A stretch of 64,000 nucleotides of DNA from Caballeronia calidae (GCF_900044055.2 NZ_FCOX02000037.1:26492-90491), one strand, 5' to 3'; shown: positions 27,182 through 36,771, counted from the first letter of the stretch. Numbers and translations are program-made. The notes: a model not told the origin generated them from the sequence alone.

Positions 27182-28048
27182 ATGATCCATCCAGCGACAA
27201 AACTTCGCGAGCTTCTTCGGCGCGATAAGGCTCTGATTGCCCCTGGAGCTTATGGCGTGATGCCTGCCAAGTTGGCCGAACGCGCAGGCTTCGAAGCGGT
27301 CTACATGCCCGGCGGTGGTGCTGCGATGAATATGCTTGGGACGGCGGATGTCGGGGTTATCACTATGAGTGAAATGGTGGCCAACGCCCGTGTGATCGCA
27401 CAATCGATAACGGTGCCGATCATTGCGGATGCTGATTCCGGCTTTGGCAGTCTGCTGAATATTCAACGCACCGTGCGCGAATATGAAAGCGCTGGAGTCG
27501 CGGCCATCCATGTCGAAGACCAAGCATTTCCCAAGAGATGTGGCTTTTTTTCGGGCAAAGTCATTCTTCCCCTTGAAGAAGCCGCTCAGAAGATCCGTGC
27601 TGCTGTGGCGGCGAGAACCCACCCTGATTTTATGATCATCGCTCGCTGCGACGCCCTTTCTGTTGAAGGAATGGAACAGGTCGTTAGAAGATGCGCGGCA
27701 TATCGCAAAGCTGGAGCGGACATGCTGTTCGTCGAAGCCGGCGGATCAATTCAAGAGTTCGAGGAGATTCCAAAGATTATTCCGGGAGATCACGTCTTCA
27801 ATATGTCGGCCAGCGGCAAGGTGCCGGTCGTAGCAGCTGATGAGGTGGGTCGGCTTGGGTACAAGCTCATGATACTTCCAAACTTCGCGACACTCGCGAC
27901 AATCAAAGCGGTGAAACAGGTTTATGAGGGCATTGCGAAGGACGGCTCTATCCGAAATGTGCAATACCTATGCGCTCGCTTCTCAGAGTTTACCGACTTG
28001 GGGGATTTAGACGCGTTCGAAGCAGTGGAAGAGCGTTTCAGCGTTTGA
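27182..28048 (+). CDS. PEP mutase/isocitrate lyase family protein (copy 2)
   Basis: A 288-residue TIM-barrel paralogue of the lyase at 18067. The metal-binding segment is DADSGFG. The catalytic loop reads PKRCGFFSGK, keeping the cysteine but replacing the following histidine of KRCGH by phenylalanine. In isocitrate and methylisocitrate lyases that histidine helps position the substrate, so specificity or rate should differ from copy 1. It follows FMO3 and precedes an SDR, probably in one transcript. Reaction is inferred only to the level of C-C bond cleavage of a 2-hydroxyacid. Confidence 0.78.
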   Translation: MIHPATKLRELLRRDKALIAPGAYGVMPAKLAERAGFEAVYMPGGGAAMNMLGTADVGVITMSEMVANARVIAQSITVPIIADADSGFGSLLNIQRTVREYESAGVAAIHVEDQAFPKRCGFFSGKVILPLEEAAQKIRAAVAARTHPDFMIIARCDALSVEGMEQVVRRCAAYRKAGADMLFVEAGGSIQEFEEIPKIIPGDHVFNMSASGKVPVVAADEVGRLGYKLMILPNFATLATIKAVKQVYEGIAKDGSIRNVQYLCARFSEFTDLGDLDAFEAVEERFSV

Positions 28049-28223
28049 ATTCTTTGTTCGAGCATCTCAATCTGCGAGTGACGGATTCCCTTAAAAAATC
28101 CAGGGAATACATATTATACGAAAACGATGATGTAGCAAGCGTATTACTGAAGTCGTTAGGTTTTGTTTGAAACGCACGCGTTCTCAATTTAACAATGTCT
28201 TCAAAGCACTTAGGGAGATAGCT

Positions 28224-29066
28224 ATGCTCGATTTGACTAGGAAAGTGGCATTTGTGGCCGGCGCAGGATCCGTCGCGGAGGGGTGGGGGAATGGACGTGC
28301 CACAGCAGTACTGCTTGCGCGGCAGGGCGCAAAGGTTTTTGGGACCGACTACAGCGAGGACGCTCTTACCGGTACTACCACAGCTATGGATAAAGAGGGC
28401 CTTGGCGATAGCTGGACGCCGTACAAGGCTGACATGACATCCAACGGAGATGTTGAACGCGCCGTAAGAGAATGCCTAAAGCGCTATGGCCGTATTGACA
28501 TTCTCGTAAACAACATCGGCGGAAGCCAACCTGGCGACCCGGTTTCATTGACGGTTGAACAATGGGACGGGCAGATGGAGCGTAATCTCAAGACCGCGTT
28601 TCTCGGCTGCAAGCATGTGATTCCCGTGATGGAAAAGCAGTTCGAGAAGGAGGGCAAGGGTGGCGCGATCGTCAACATTTCGAGCATTGCCAGCACTAGC
28701 TTTCAAGTTGGGGGCCGTGTGCATGTCGCCTATGCAGCCTCCAAGGCAGGCGTGGAGGCGTTTAGTCGCGCGACGGCAATCTGCTATGTTAAGAAGGCTA
28801 TCCGGGTAAACTCGGTCGTGGTGGGCATGATGGCGACGCCTCTGGTTGCCGCGCGCCTGACGCAGCAACTTGGCGTCAGCGATCCGACTGCGCTGGCGGC
28901 AAAGCGCAATGCATTGGTTCCAATGGGACGGATGGGCGAGGCGTGGGACGTTGCACATGCGACATTGTTCCTTGCTAGCGATGAGGCCGGATATATCACC
29001 GCGACCAAGCTCATTGTCGACGGCGGCGTGACTGCGACGCGCCACAATGGTGACGTCGCCGCGTGA
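28224..29066 (+). CDS. Short-chain dehydrogenase/reductase (SDR1)
   Basis: A 280-residue SDR. ATG 28224 follows TAGGGAGA; the frame is open upstream but that part lacks the family fold. The NAD(P) motif is a variant of TGxxxGxG, AGAGSVAEGWGNG. NNIGG stands for NNAG. The catalytic serine, tyrosine and lysine lie in NISSIAS and YAASK. The extended glycine loop (SVAEGWGNGRA) is shared with SDR2 at 38773, so the two form a paralogous pair. It oxidises a hydroxyl or reduces a ketone. Located behind FMO3 and lyase 2 and followed by a LysR gene. Confidence 0.85.
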   Translation: MLDLTRKVAFVAGAGSVAEGWGNGRATAVLLARQGAKVFGTDYSEDALTGTTTAMDKEGLGDSWTPYKADMTSNGDVERAVRECLKRYGRIDILVNNIGGSQPGDPVSLTVEQWDGQMERNLKTAFLGCKHVIPVMEKQFEKEGKGGAIVNISSIASTSFQVGGRVHVAYAASKAGVEAFSRATAICYVKKAIRVNSVVVGMMATPLVAARLTQQLGVSDPTALAAKRNALVPMGRMGEAWDVAHATLFLASDEAGYITATKLIVDGGVTATRHNGDVAA

Positions 29067-29743
29067 GTCTTTGCATCGACGAACTCGACTTATGTTTTGA
29101 CACGTCGGAAAACTCCGGGTCGCAAAAGAACGAGGCAGACACCTTGGGAGATGCCGTTCGCGGCCGTTCTCGAGCGGGCGGCACATCGCTAGCCGGACGT
29201 ACCCGGGTGACGACTCGGGGGCTTCAGATTTGCTCCATACGTTGACCAGGGATGGCTACTGCATTTCAAAGGAAGTCTCTCTATGCCCCGTCGCGGAATC
29301 CAGCGGCGTCGCGATTGTCAATGGTGCGGATAAAGTTGTCGGCCTGTCGGTCGGTCTCGGTAGGGGGAACGAGGAGTGGATGCTTGTACCGAAGTAGGTG
29401 CAACTAATCCGCGGCCAAACGTCCTTGCACGGTTTTCCAGACAACAACATCTTTTGGACGCTGAGGTGATTGTGTCCTCCATCCGAGGACGATTGTGGCT
29501 TGTCGGGACTAGCTCATAACTAGATGGTTTTGTTTACCGTCGCGACGTGGTATTGCCTTGGGAACGCCGATCCGCAAGCTATCAATTTAGTTGACTGTAT
29601 GGGCGGGGGGGAGTTATCGGTTCCGAAAGAGCGCTGGAGGGCCCGAACGACAGCGAAGGCAGGTATTCTCCAATTGCGGAGGAACTGAATTTAGCCGTAG
29701 TATAAAAAGCACCGGTATAGCATGCAATCACCGCCACGCTGCC
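29067..29743. other. 677-bp stretch upstream of LysR1
   Basis: No gene recognised. Several small frames have no ribosome binding site or family resemblance. It presumably contains the promoter of the LysR gene; no close match to the shared operator was found. Confidence 0.4.
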
Positions 29744-30652
29744 ATGGAAGAATTCAAACGAATCAGAACCTTCATCAAGGTAGTGCAGACCGGCAGTTTT
29801 ACTGCCGCAGCGCGCGAAATCTCTGGGCTCCATTCGGTCAGCTCGGTTGCACGACAGATGCGCTCGCTCGAAGAGGAGTTGGGCGCACGCCTTTTGAACC
29901 GAAATACTCGACACTTGTCGCTGACTGAGGCGGGACAGCGGTTTTACGAAAGCTCGTCAAAGCTCTTGAACGAGTTCGACAGTGTGCAGGCAGAGCTAAG
30001 GTCGATTCAGGAGGAGATCAAAGGTAATATTCGTGTCTCGCTTCGAGTGGCGGCCGGCGCGTCAGTGGTTCTTCCAGCCCTTCCAAAATTTCTGGCGCGC
30101 TATCCTGAACTGACCGTTGAGGTGACGCTGACCGATGAGCGAAAGGATCTGATCGCTAATAATATTGATGTTGCAATGTGGCTGGGTCCGATGGCCGACA
30201 CGGACCTCATTGCCAAACGCCTTTGTCCGACGCGTCGAATCGTCTGCGGCTCGGCGTCTTATCTGCAACAGCATGGTGTCCCGCGGACGCCAGAGGACTT
30301 GCGCCACCACAAATGCCTTCTCTTCCTTGCACCCAACTACGACAACAAGTGGGGCTTTCTGAAAGACGAGGAGTACCGTGAGATTGAGGTCAAAGGTAGC
30401 TTAGTCGCCGATAACGGGCTGGTTCTCGTCTCCGCGGCGAAAGATGGGCTTGGTTTAGTGATTGTCCCGGAGTGGATGGTTCGCCGCGAACTTGAGGACG
30501 GGACGATGTCCCGTGTATTGGCGGACTATACCGTTAGCCCGCATCCGACGCCTGCGGAACTGTGTGCGGTATTTGCCAGCAGCCGCGGCATGTCCCGCAA
30601 GGTCCGCGCATTCGTGGACTTTTTAGTAGAGACGTTCAGCGATGTTAGTTAG
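29744..30652 (+). CDS. LysR-family regulator (LysR1)
   Basis: A 302-residue LysR-type regulator, start ATG 29744 at the family N-terminus (MEEFKRIRTFIKVVQTGSF). The winged HTH occupies about 1-60 and the effector-binding domain about 90-300. It is paralogous over its full length to the regulator at 36772, with shared stretches such as DLIANNIDV and SRGMSRKVRAFVDFLVE. Compared with that paralogue it carries three extra residues (GLH region) inside the HTH turn. It is the nearest regulator to the FMO3 operon and a candidate for binding the GGCAA-N6-TTGCC sites. Confidence 0.9.
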   Translation: MEEFKRIRTFIKVVQTGSFTAAAREISGLHSVSSVARQMRSLEEELGARLLNRNTRHLSLTEAGQRFYESSSKLLNEFDSVQAELRSIQEEIKGNIRVSLRVAAGASVVLPALPKFLARYPELTVEVTLTDERKDLIANNIDVAMWLGPMADTDLIAKRLCPTRRIVCGSASYLQQHGVPRTPEDLRHHKCLLFLAPNYDNKWGFLKDEEYREIEVKGSLVADNGLVLVSAAKDGLGLVIVPEWMVRRELEDGTMSRVLADYTVSPHPTPAELCAVFASSRGMSRKVRAFVDFLVETFSDVS

Positions 30653-30922
30653 TGGAAGCGCGCTCCAGGAAGGCAGAGTGATCCCACGCCACCAAAACGT
30701 TTTTATCTCTGTGTGTTCGATGAGTGACTCAGGCAGGAGCGCAGCCGATGGAATCAACCTCACAGTAGTTGAAGGCGCGCAACACCACTCGCTTATTGCT
30801 TTCGCGTCGCTCCAGCCGGATCGTACTGTCCATCGCGAATAAAAAGACCGGAAAACGCGCTCGTCAGCCGCGAAGAGAGACTGACGCCTGAGAGAGTACT
30901 GCGACGCGCGTTCCCGGGACCC

Positions 30923-31129
30923 TCAATTGGGAGGAAAAACGCACCAGCCCCCGTCGGGGTGTCGAAAGAAGTAAAAGAACAGTGCCTCTGTAGCTCTGCT
31001 TGCCTCAATCTTGACGTATCTGCGCTTCCCTGGTCGGCGCAGCAGTTCGATACCCACGGGCACTGCACCGTTCGGCGTCAACCACGTCTCTACCGCTTCT
31101 TTCAGAGAACGGCGTTCTGTTGCCATCAC
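30923..31129 (-). CDS. Small conserved hypothetical protein
   Basis: A 68-residue protein. The pattern ending in LFFYFFRHPDGGWCVFPP is one I recognise from short hypothetical proteins scattered in Burkholderiaceae, where a beta-hairpin of the type FFFRHDDGxWxVFPP recurs. No function is known. It stands alone in a gene-poor stretch, without a clear operon partner. Confidence 0.5.
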   Translation of the reverse strand: MMATERRSLKEAVETWLTPNGAVPVGIELLRRPGKRRYVKIEASRATEALFFYFFRHPDGGWCVFPPN

Positions 31130-32328
31130 ATTATCTCCCCAAGGGGACCACCGTAGGCCAGTGGACCGTTGGCTACAGTCGACTCAGCGTGCAGGGACAG
31201 GAGCCGTAGCCATGTCGATCGCTCGAAACGACTTTGCCATCCGACATGTTGAACCGTTAAGGACAATTCTAGTGCTCGGGGGGGAGGCCGGGCACCCCCT
31301 TCCGCGACAAGGACCTTTGCGTTAGAAGGGAACGTCGCGTCGAGCCGTAGCACTTCACATGTCGCTGTGCGCGACCGCCCCTGGCTCACCAATGGGCGGC
31401 AAAGACAAGGGATTCGACCTTCGTCGTTGACGACACAGGGTTCGTGCAGCGCACGCTTGATAGACTCCCAGAAACTCCAAGAATCCGGAATGGTGATATG
31501 GCTGGGAGCGGGCACCATCGGTCAGATGAGGCATGGGCAGAGAGAACTCGAGGACGTTAGGTGGCCAGCGCAAATCGCCAACAGGTGGAGCGGCATACCG
31601 GATTCCGATGTATCGCTCTATCGTCGAGTCCTCAGACGGGCCCGCTGTCGATGATTGAGATTGGTGTCGTCTTGGCCGACCGCGTCAGAGCGATCGCCGT
31701 GAGCATTGTCGCTTCGACCACACAGATAAGCGTCGTTTATAGCGGCGATATTGTCAGCATTTTCGCGTAGAAGCAGCCCAATATTGCTAGTTGAAGCAAC
31801 GTCCCCGCCCGATGAAACCAAGCGAATCCAACGATGCAAGTGCTAGAAAGGAAGGGCGCTGACTCAATCGGTTTGCGAGGTGTCCTGCCCGAGAGGGCTG
31901 AATCTCGCTTGGTGGAATTAGCCAGCGAACACGCGGTTTGCGGTGCAGTGGTGCGGTCGCCCCTTGTGCACGACTCCTTCCAAGGGAATGTGTTGGCCTG
32001 TCATCCTGCGACCCCGAACGAGCTCGAGCGTTCGCCGCTCCGGGCACCGTCACGACCACCGGATAACCGAACGACTCTACTGGTAGCGGGTTTCCGAATT
32101 ACCTCATATTTTCCGCATTTGCCTATACCTGAAATTCATAAGTCCCCGTTCGGGGCTAGACTCTTTGTTCAAAGCATGTGTCAAGTTGCGCCCATGGTAA
32201 AGACGGTTCTGGTGGCGAACGGTCGGGTAGATGCGATTTGCATAGTGTCCACATCAATTGACAGTCGTCCCGTCGCGTGCGACTCTGACCACCACAACAA
32301 CGTTGTGTTTTCTTAAGGAGATGCGGGA
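31130..32328. other. 1.2-kb gene-poor stretch
   Basis: Several frames of 70-160 codons are open on both strands, but none has a family resemblance, a good ribosome binding site or neighbour-like composition. Possibly decayed sequence left from rearrangement. Confidence 0.35.
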
Positions 32329-32568
32329 ATGTTGAATGCAGAAGTGAATCAATCGTCGCATGACGGCAAGCTTGTACATATGCTCGACGAAGCTGCGGAG
32401 GCCATCGCAAGCTCGTGCGACATCGGCGTAGTACTCAACAGTCCGGATGCGGAAGTGGGACGAATTCTTAAACACCACCTTGCTCGCCTGACCGAGCGCT
32501 CACGTGCCACGGCTGATGCCACGTCAGGTGCTGACAAGAATGATAGCGCTAGCGGGGGCTCGTTCTAA
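32329..32568 (+). CDS. Small hypothetical protein
   Basis: A 79-residue frame whose ATG is preceded by TAAGGAG at good spacing, which is the main reason to accept it. The sequence is predicted helical, with an acidic N-terminal half and a Ser/Ala/Gly-rich tail. No family recognised, no membrane segment. Confidence 0.4.
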   Translation: MLNAEVNQSSHDGKLVHMLDEAAEAIASSCDIGVVLNSPDAEVGRILKHHLARLTERSRATADATSGADKNDSASGGSF

Positions 32569-32689
32569 ATTCTCTGCGCGCGGTGGTGGATTCTTTTCCG
32601 TGAAGCAATCCTGCGGTGATCACGGCGGCATTTCCACAAGGAGTGCCGCCGCCACATTCAACCACGAGCGCGGTCGCCCAAGGCCGCGA

Positions 32690-32986
32690 TCAGCGAACGA
32701 CTATTTCGAAGTGCTCGACGATCGGACGTTGCGCGAAAAACGGACTGACTAGCTTTTGCCATTCTTGATAATTCGCAGATTGCCGGAATCCGGTTGTATG
32801 ATGCTCGACGGTCTCCCAGCACACGCGCAGAACGTATCGTTCAGGAGACTCGATACTGTGACTAATCTCATAGTTCACAAAGCCGGTGGACTTTGAGAGG
32901 ATATTCTGCAGCGCGTAACTGATCGTTTTCTCGAAGTGCTCTTTTTGATCCGCGTGAATTCTGATGTCAGCCAGCTCGATGACCAT
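32690..32986 (-). CDS. Antibiotic biosynthesis monooxygenase (ABM) family protein
   Basis: A 98-residue protein with the ABM-type ferredoxin-like fold pattern: an initial strand VIELADIRIHADQ, a helix with F-E-x-x-x-x-Y-A, a C/N-Y-E-I-x-x-S strand, and the hallmark late E-H-H-T-T-G-F-R segment followed by F-x-x-x-x-P. Such proteins act as cofactor-free quinol monooxygenases (YgiN-like), haem-degrading enzymes, or are uncharacterised. It reads away from the catabolic genes; a role with quinol intermediates is possible but not shown. Confidence 0.75.
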   Translation of the reverse strand: MVIELADIRIHADQKEHFEKTISYALQNILSKSTGFVNYEISHSIESPERYVLRVCWETVEHHTTGFRQSANYQEWQKLVSPFFAQRPIVEHFEIVVR

Positions 32987-33103
32987 GACCGCTCCCTTCC
33001 GGTTGAAATGTATCTAGGTTCTAAGCTATAGGGCGAGCGGCAGACCTTGAAAAGAGACTGCGCTACTGCCGATCGCCCGACAAACCCTCTTCGTCTCCGT
33101 CAG

Positions 33104-33427
33104 TCAGGGAGCCGACGCCGGTTTAATCATTTGCTGGGAAGCGCTCGCTTTACGCTGGGCGTCTTGATAGTTCTGCGGATACTGGGTCTGGTTACCGTTC
33201 GGACTATATCCGTGCTGTTCAAGATTCTTCAACTCTGCATTCTTCTTTGCACGATTGGCTTTTCGCTCAGCTTTTTTCTGTGCTTTAGCTTCCGCCTTTG
33301 ACGTCGTGCTGTTGGAAGCGGGTGCCGCCTGCTCGGCGGTTGATTGCGCTCCTGCGGTAGGTGCTAGCGCAACGCCTACTGCTAAAAAAGCGGTGCAAAG
33401 ACTGATCCAGAGCTTCTTTGTCTTCAT
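33104..33427 (-). CDS. Secreted/periplasmic Lys/Ala-rich small protein
   Basis: A 107-residue protein. The start at 33427 is set by GGAGGG upstream and by a classical signal peptide (MKTKKLWISLCTAFLAVGVA, cleavage likely after TAGA). The mature part is Ala/Lys-rich with a helical AKAQKKAERKANRAKKNAEL stretch and a Gln/Tyr-rich tail, resembling the small DUF4148-like or periplasmic proteins common in Burkholderia. Function unknown. Confidence 0.65.
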   Translation of the reverse strand: MKTKKLWISLCTAFLAVGVALAPTAGAQSTAEQAAPASNSTTSKAEAKAQKKAERKANRAKKNAELKNLEQHGYSPNGNQTQYPQNYQDAQRKASASQQMIKPASAP

Positions 33428-33625
33428 TGAATCCCTCCATACTCGCGATCGCGAGAGTTGTCTCTTGTTTGAACACTTATCGTGCCGTTGACCATAGAAG
33501 ACCGGGTCGGACGACGACATTGCGTTCGATGAGAGGTGGAAATTACGGTATTGCTTACTGCGTGGGCACTTCTAAATGGGTGGCGAAACCGGCGGATTGG
33601 CCATCAAGATCATACGTTAGGTTCG

Positions 33626-33841
33626 CTAAATGGCTATCCAGTGATTATGGTTGCCTTTGTCAGTGATTCGCACCTTCGCCACCATCGGTCTAAAGCCTCG
33701 AAGCTTTACCTCATCGATCGCGAGCTTCTCAGACCTGAAGACGTGGGTGGTGACTTTGTCGCCGTCTGAGTACTCAAGGGTGTAACCGTCGATGGGTCCC
33801 CAGAGACCTTTCGGGATTGGCTCAATGAATACATGGTGCAT
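33626..33841 (-). CDS. Small conserved hypothetical protein
   Basis: A 71-residue protein, MHHVFIEPIPKGLWGPIDGY at the start, compact and beta-rich with no signal or membrane segment. I recognise the pattern from short hypothetical proteins of Burkholderiaceae; no function is assigned. Confidence 0.5.
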   Translation of the reverse strand: MHHVFIEPIPKGLWGPIDGYTLEYSDGDKVTTHVFRSEKLAIDEVKLRGFRPMVAKVRITDKGNHNHWIAI

Positions 33842-33958
33842 AAGTTAAGTTCCGTACGGGTCGTTATTGGTCCACGTTGAGCTACCATGGCTCCGCGCCA
33901 GAGTAAGCAGAGTAAGTCGATGTCCGATTGAGGACTCTTGTGAATCGATGCCTACAGC

Positions 33959-34051
33959 CTCGATGCCCCGCGCTATGGGAGCGTGTGTTGCTTGTCCCGA
34001 GCCGCGAAGCCGCTCAACGTCATCCGCCGAGTAGCTGCGCTTGATGCCTTT
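33959..34051 (-). pseudogene. Isocitrate lyase N-terminal remnant
   Basis: Read on the minus strand, these bases encode KGIKRSYSADDVERLRGS followed by GQATHAPIARGIE. Isocitrate lyases (AceA) have KGIKR-Y-(S/T)-A-E-D-V-x-RLRGS-x-Q-x-x-H-x-x-A-x-RG-x-E at residues about 20-55. The match is confined to about 30 residues inside a 98-codon frame, with unrelated sequence on both sides, so this is a fragment, not a working gene. Assignment is by recalled family consensus. Confidence 0.45.
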
Positions 34052-34235
34052 ACGGGTGATCCGCCTCCCGTTGCCGGTTAAGCTGGCGCCCCTCGTGAAT
34101 GCGCTACATACGAGTCTCCTGGCACTTTCATTGACATTCACGAAATGCGATTTCCGCCTTCACGATCGCTTCGAGTTTCTGACAAGAGTGTAACTAGCAT
34201 AGGGGAAAACAGGAGCCATTCATCTTTGCTCTGCG

Positions 34236-34251
34236 GGCAATGATGCTTGGC
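34236..34251. promoter_or_regulatory. Shared operator-like site upstream of FMO2
   Basis: GGCAATGATGCTTGGC, identical to the FMO1 site at 16150 while flanking sequence differs. Starts 131 bp before the ATG at 34367. Confidence 0.6.
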
Positions 34252-34366
34252 ATGTGGTCATCTAGCTGATGCAGCGGTGGGTTTCTAGAATCGTCGACAT
34301 CGGGAAGTTCCGTGCAGCCTGCAACGGAAGCTTTGATCCGGAAAAAGGAAAAAGAGGAAAGTGCAA

Positions 34367-36142
34367 ATGTACGATGCGACGACCGAAACGCAGCTCGAGG
34401 AAGCCCGCGCGTTGACGCCTGCCGAAAGCGTGACGCTGTGGCTGGAGTCTTTTGAAACGGCGCTGAATACGGGTGACCGTGCGGCGATGGACCGTCTGTT
34501 CATCGAGGATTCGCACTGGCGGGATCTGTTTGCGATTACGTGGAACTTGACGCCTTCGGACTCACGCGAGGTGGTAGTTTCGACCTTCTTGCGCGAGCAA
34601 CCGCGCATACAGGCCTGTGCCTTCAAGATCGCTGAGGGGCACACGCAACCGCGCCGTGTGACGCGCGCCGGTGTGGAAATCATTGAAGCCATTTTCCAGT
34701 TTGAAACTGCGGTCGGCCGTTGCCTGGGTCTTTTGCGTCTCCCCGCGTCCGAACCGCAGAAGGCCTGGGTCATCAGCACCTCGTTGCGGGAGTTGAAGGG
34801 CTTTGAGGAGCCGGTAGGTGATAAGCGCCCGGATGGCGCGAGCAAGCGCACCTTCGGGGGGCAGGCGTGGGGCGAACGCCGAGCGCAGGAGCAGGAATAC
34901 ACCGATCGCGAACCGGCTGTCCTGATTGTCGGCGGTGGCCATAATGGTCTGTCGATTGCGGCACGCCTGCGGCTGCTCGGTGTGGACGCGCTGGTGGTCG
35001 AGCGCCTGCCGAGGGTCGGCGATGTTTGGCGTAAGCGCTACAGCGCGCTTGCGCTGCACAATGAGATCCATCTGAACCACATGCCGTACATGCCTTATCC
35101 GTCGAGCTGGCCAAAATACCTGCCGAAGGACATGTTGGGCGACTGGCTGGAAGCGTATGCCGTCGCGATGGAATGCAACGTCTGGACGAGCAGCACATTT
35201 GTACAGGGAAGTTACGACGAGGCGCGTGGGGAGTGGACGGCGCGCGTGCGTCGCGGCGATGGAACGGAGCGCGTACTGCATCCGCGCCACATTGTGTTTG
35301 CCAACGGCGTGGTTGGTGAGCCGAGGATGCCTGACGTGCCTGGGCTGAAGGATTTCGCGGGCAAGCTGATCCACGCGCAGGGCTTTGAGAGCGGCGCGCC
35401 GTGGAAGGGCAAGAACGTGCTGGTGCTGGGTGTGGGCAACAGCGCGCACGACATCGCGCAGGACCTTCATGGTCACGGCGCGAACGTGAAGATGATCCAG
35501 CGTGGCTCGCTGACGGTGTTCAGCGTGAAGGCGGCAAGCATTAATCACGCGATTTACTACAAGGAGAAGCTGCCGCTGGAGGACTGCGACCTTATCGCGA
35601 CCAGCAACACGGCAGAGGTGCTGCTGCGCGGCTACAAGCTGGCGACGCAGCGCATGATCGAGATCGACAAGGACCTGATCGAAGGGCTGCAGGCGCGAGG
35701 GTTCAAGCTGGACTTTGGGCCGGAGAATGGCGGTCATCAGATGAAGATTCGCAGGAACCACGGTGGCTACTATCTGAACGTGGGATGTTCTGACCTCATC
35801 ATTAGCGGAGATGTGGGCCTGATTCACTACGAAGACATTGACCGCTTTGTGCCAGAAGGTGCGCTGATGAAGGACGGGCGCATTGAGAAGGCGGACCTGG
35901 TGGTAGCGGCGACGGGCTACTACCCGCCGACGGACGTAGTGCGCGAGCTTTTGGGCGAAGAGATTGTTCAGAAGATCGGGCCGATCTGGGGCACGGACAG
36001 CACTGGCGAGATGGCCAATATGTACAAGCCGACCCCGCAGAAGGGCCTGTGGTTCACGGGCGGCGGCTTTGCGCAAGGTCGAGTCTGGTCACACTACGTC
36101 GCCCTCCAGATCAAGGCGCGCGAAGCCGGCCTCGTGTCCTGA
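34367..36142 (+). CDS. Flavin-containing monooxygenase with NTF2-like N-domain (copy 2)
   Basis: A 591-residue protein identical to FMO1 from LTPAESV to the C-terminus, with an unrelated first 16 residues or so (MYDATTETQLEEARA). All motifs are as in FMO1: GGGHNG, FAGKLIHAQGF, GVGNSA, ATGYYPP. ATG 34367 is preferred over GTG 34361 because AGAGGAAA is better spaced. Unlike copies 1 and 3, no lyase gene follows. The next gene, 629 bp away, is LysR2. The identical protein under a second promoter may raise dosage or allow separate control. Confidence 0.88.
   Translation: MYDATTETQLEEARALTPAESVTLWLESFETALNTGDRAAMDRLFIEDSHWRDLFAITWNLTPSDSREVVVSTFLREQPRIQACAFKIAEGHTQPRRVTRAGVEIIEAIFQFETAVGRCLGLLRLPASEPQKAWVISTSLRELKGFEEPVGDKRPDGASKRTFGGQAWGERRAQEQEYTDREPAVLIVGGGHNGLSIAARLRLLGVDALVVERLPRVGDVWRKRYSALALHNEIHLNHMPYMPYPSSWPKYLPKDMLGDWLEAYAVAMECNVWTSSTFVQGSYDEARGEWTARVRRGDGTERVLHPRHIVFANGVVGEPRMPDVPGLKDFAGKLIHAQGFESGAPWKGKNVLVLGVGNSAHDIAQDLHGHGANVKMIQRGSLTVFSVKAASINHAIYYKEKLPLEDCDLIATSNTAEVLLRGYKLATQRMIEIDKDLIEGLQARGFKLDFGPENGGHQMKIRRNHGGYYLNVGCSDLIISGDVGLIHYEDIDRFVPEGALMKDGRIEKADLVVAATGYYPPTDVVRELLGEEIVQKIGPIWGTDSTGEMANMYKPTPQKGLWFTGGGFAQGRVWSHYVALQIKAREAGLVS
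34437..35715 (+). repeat. Identical core of duplicated FMO genes (copy 2)
   Basis: Matches 16345-17623 without a difference that I could find. Beyond 35715 the copies differ at scattered third codon positions (for example CGC/CGT, CCA/CCG, GGC/GGT, TAC/TAT) and in the stop codon (TGA against TAA). Confidence 0.85.
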
Positions 36143-36771
36143 TCAATAGCCGTCAGGCGAGAGGTGTTCACGCCACGACAATGACTAGCTGCTGACTAGA
36201 GGACCGGCGGCAAACAGTTCTGTGATTTCGGGCCAGATCGGCTTGATGATCGGAGAGTTTGTTCGCTTTTTCCGTTGGCGCCGCACGAGCCTACCTCAGG
36301 TTAGCGCGCGGACGTGATGCTTCGAGTGACCTGCGCAGTCGAACACCCGCCACGCCGGCGGGACCCTTATTCCACTTGGAACTCCCAAAGCGGCTGTCGC
36401 GGGCACCTCGAACTGACGAATATAGGGCCCAATCTCGCCGTTGGCGCGTTTTGTCCCCTGTATAATTCTTAAATCGTGGGAGTGTAGCGGAGACTACTTT
36501 CCACGCCACTGCGATGCACCGCGTCTCCCTTGGTTTGCTGTAACGGGGACACTAGCTAACTATCGTCGCGCGAGCGCCGACGCAGGAACGTTTGTTACAA
36601 GGTGCGATGTCTCAGTCCGAGCGCTTGACGGCCGGTTTGCTGCAGTTCTCTCTTAATCCATCGGCTAAGGATGGCAAGGAACTGACGGAGCTTTAGGGCC
36701 AGAAAGTCGTTGGTGACACGTCGACGCCTGAAAAATGATCCGCCGTTTGCACTGGCGGCACGGAGACGTAG
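36143..36771. other. 629-bp stretch upstream of LysR2
   Basis: No gene recognised. Frames here are short and overlap in several phases. No good match to the shared operator was found. It presumably holds the LysR2 promoter. Confidence 0.4.
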
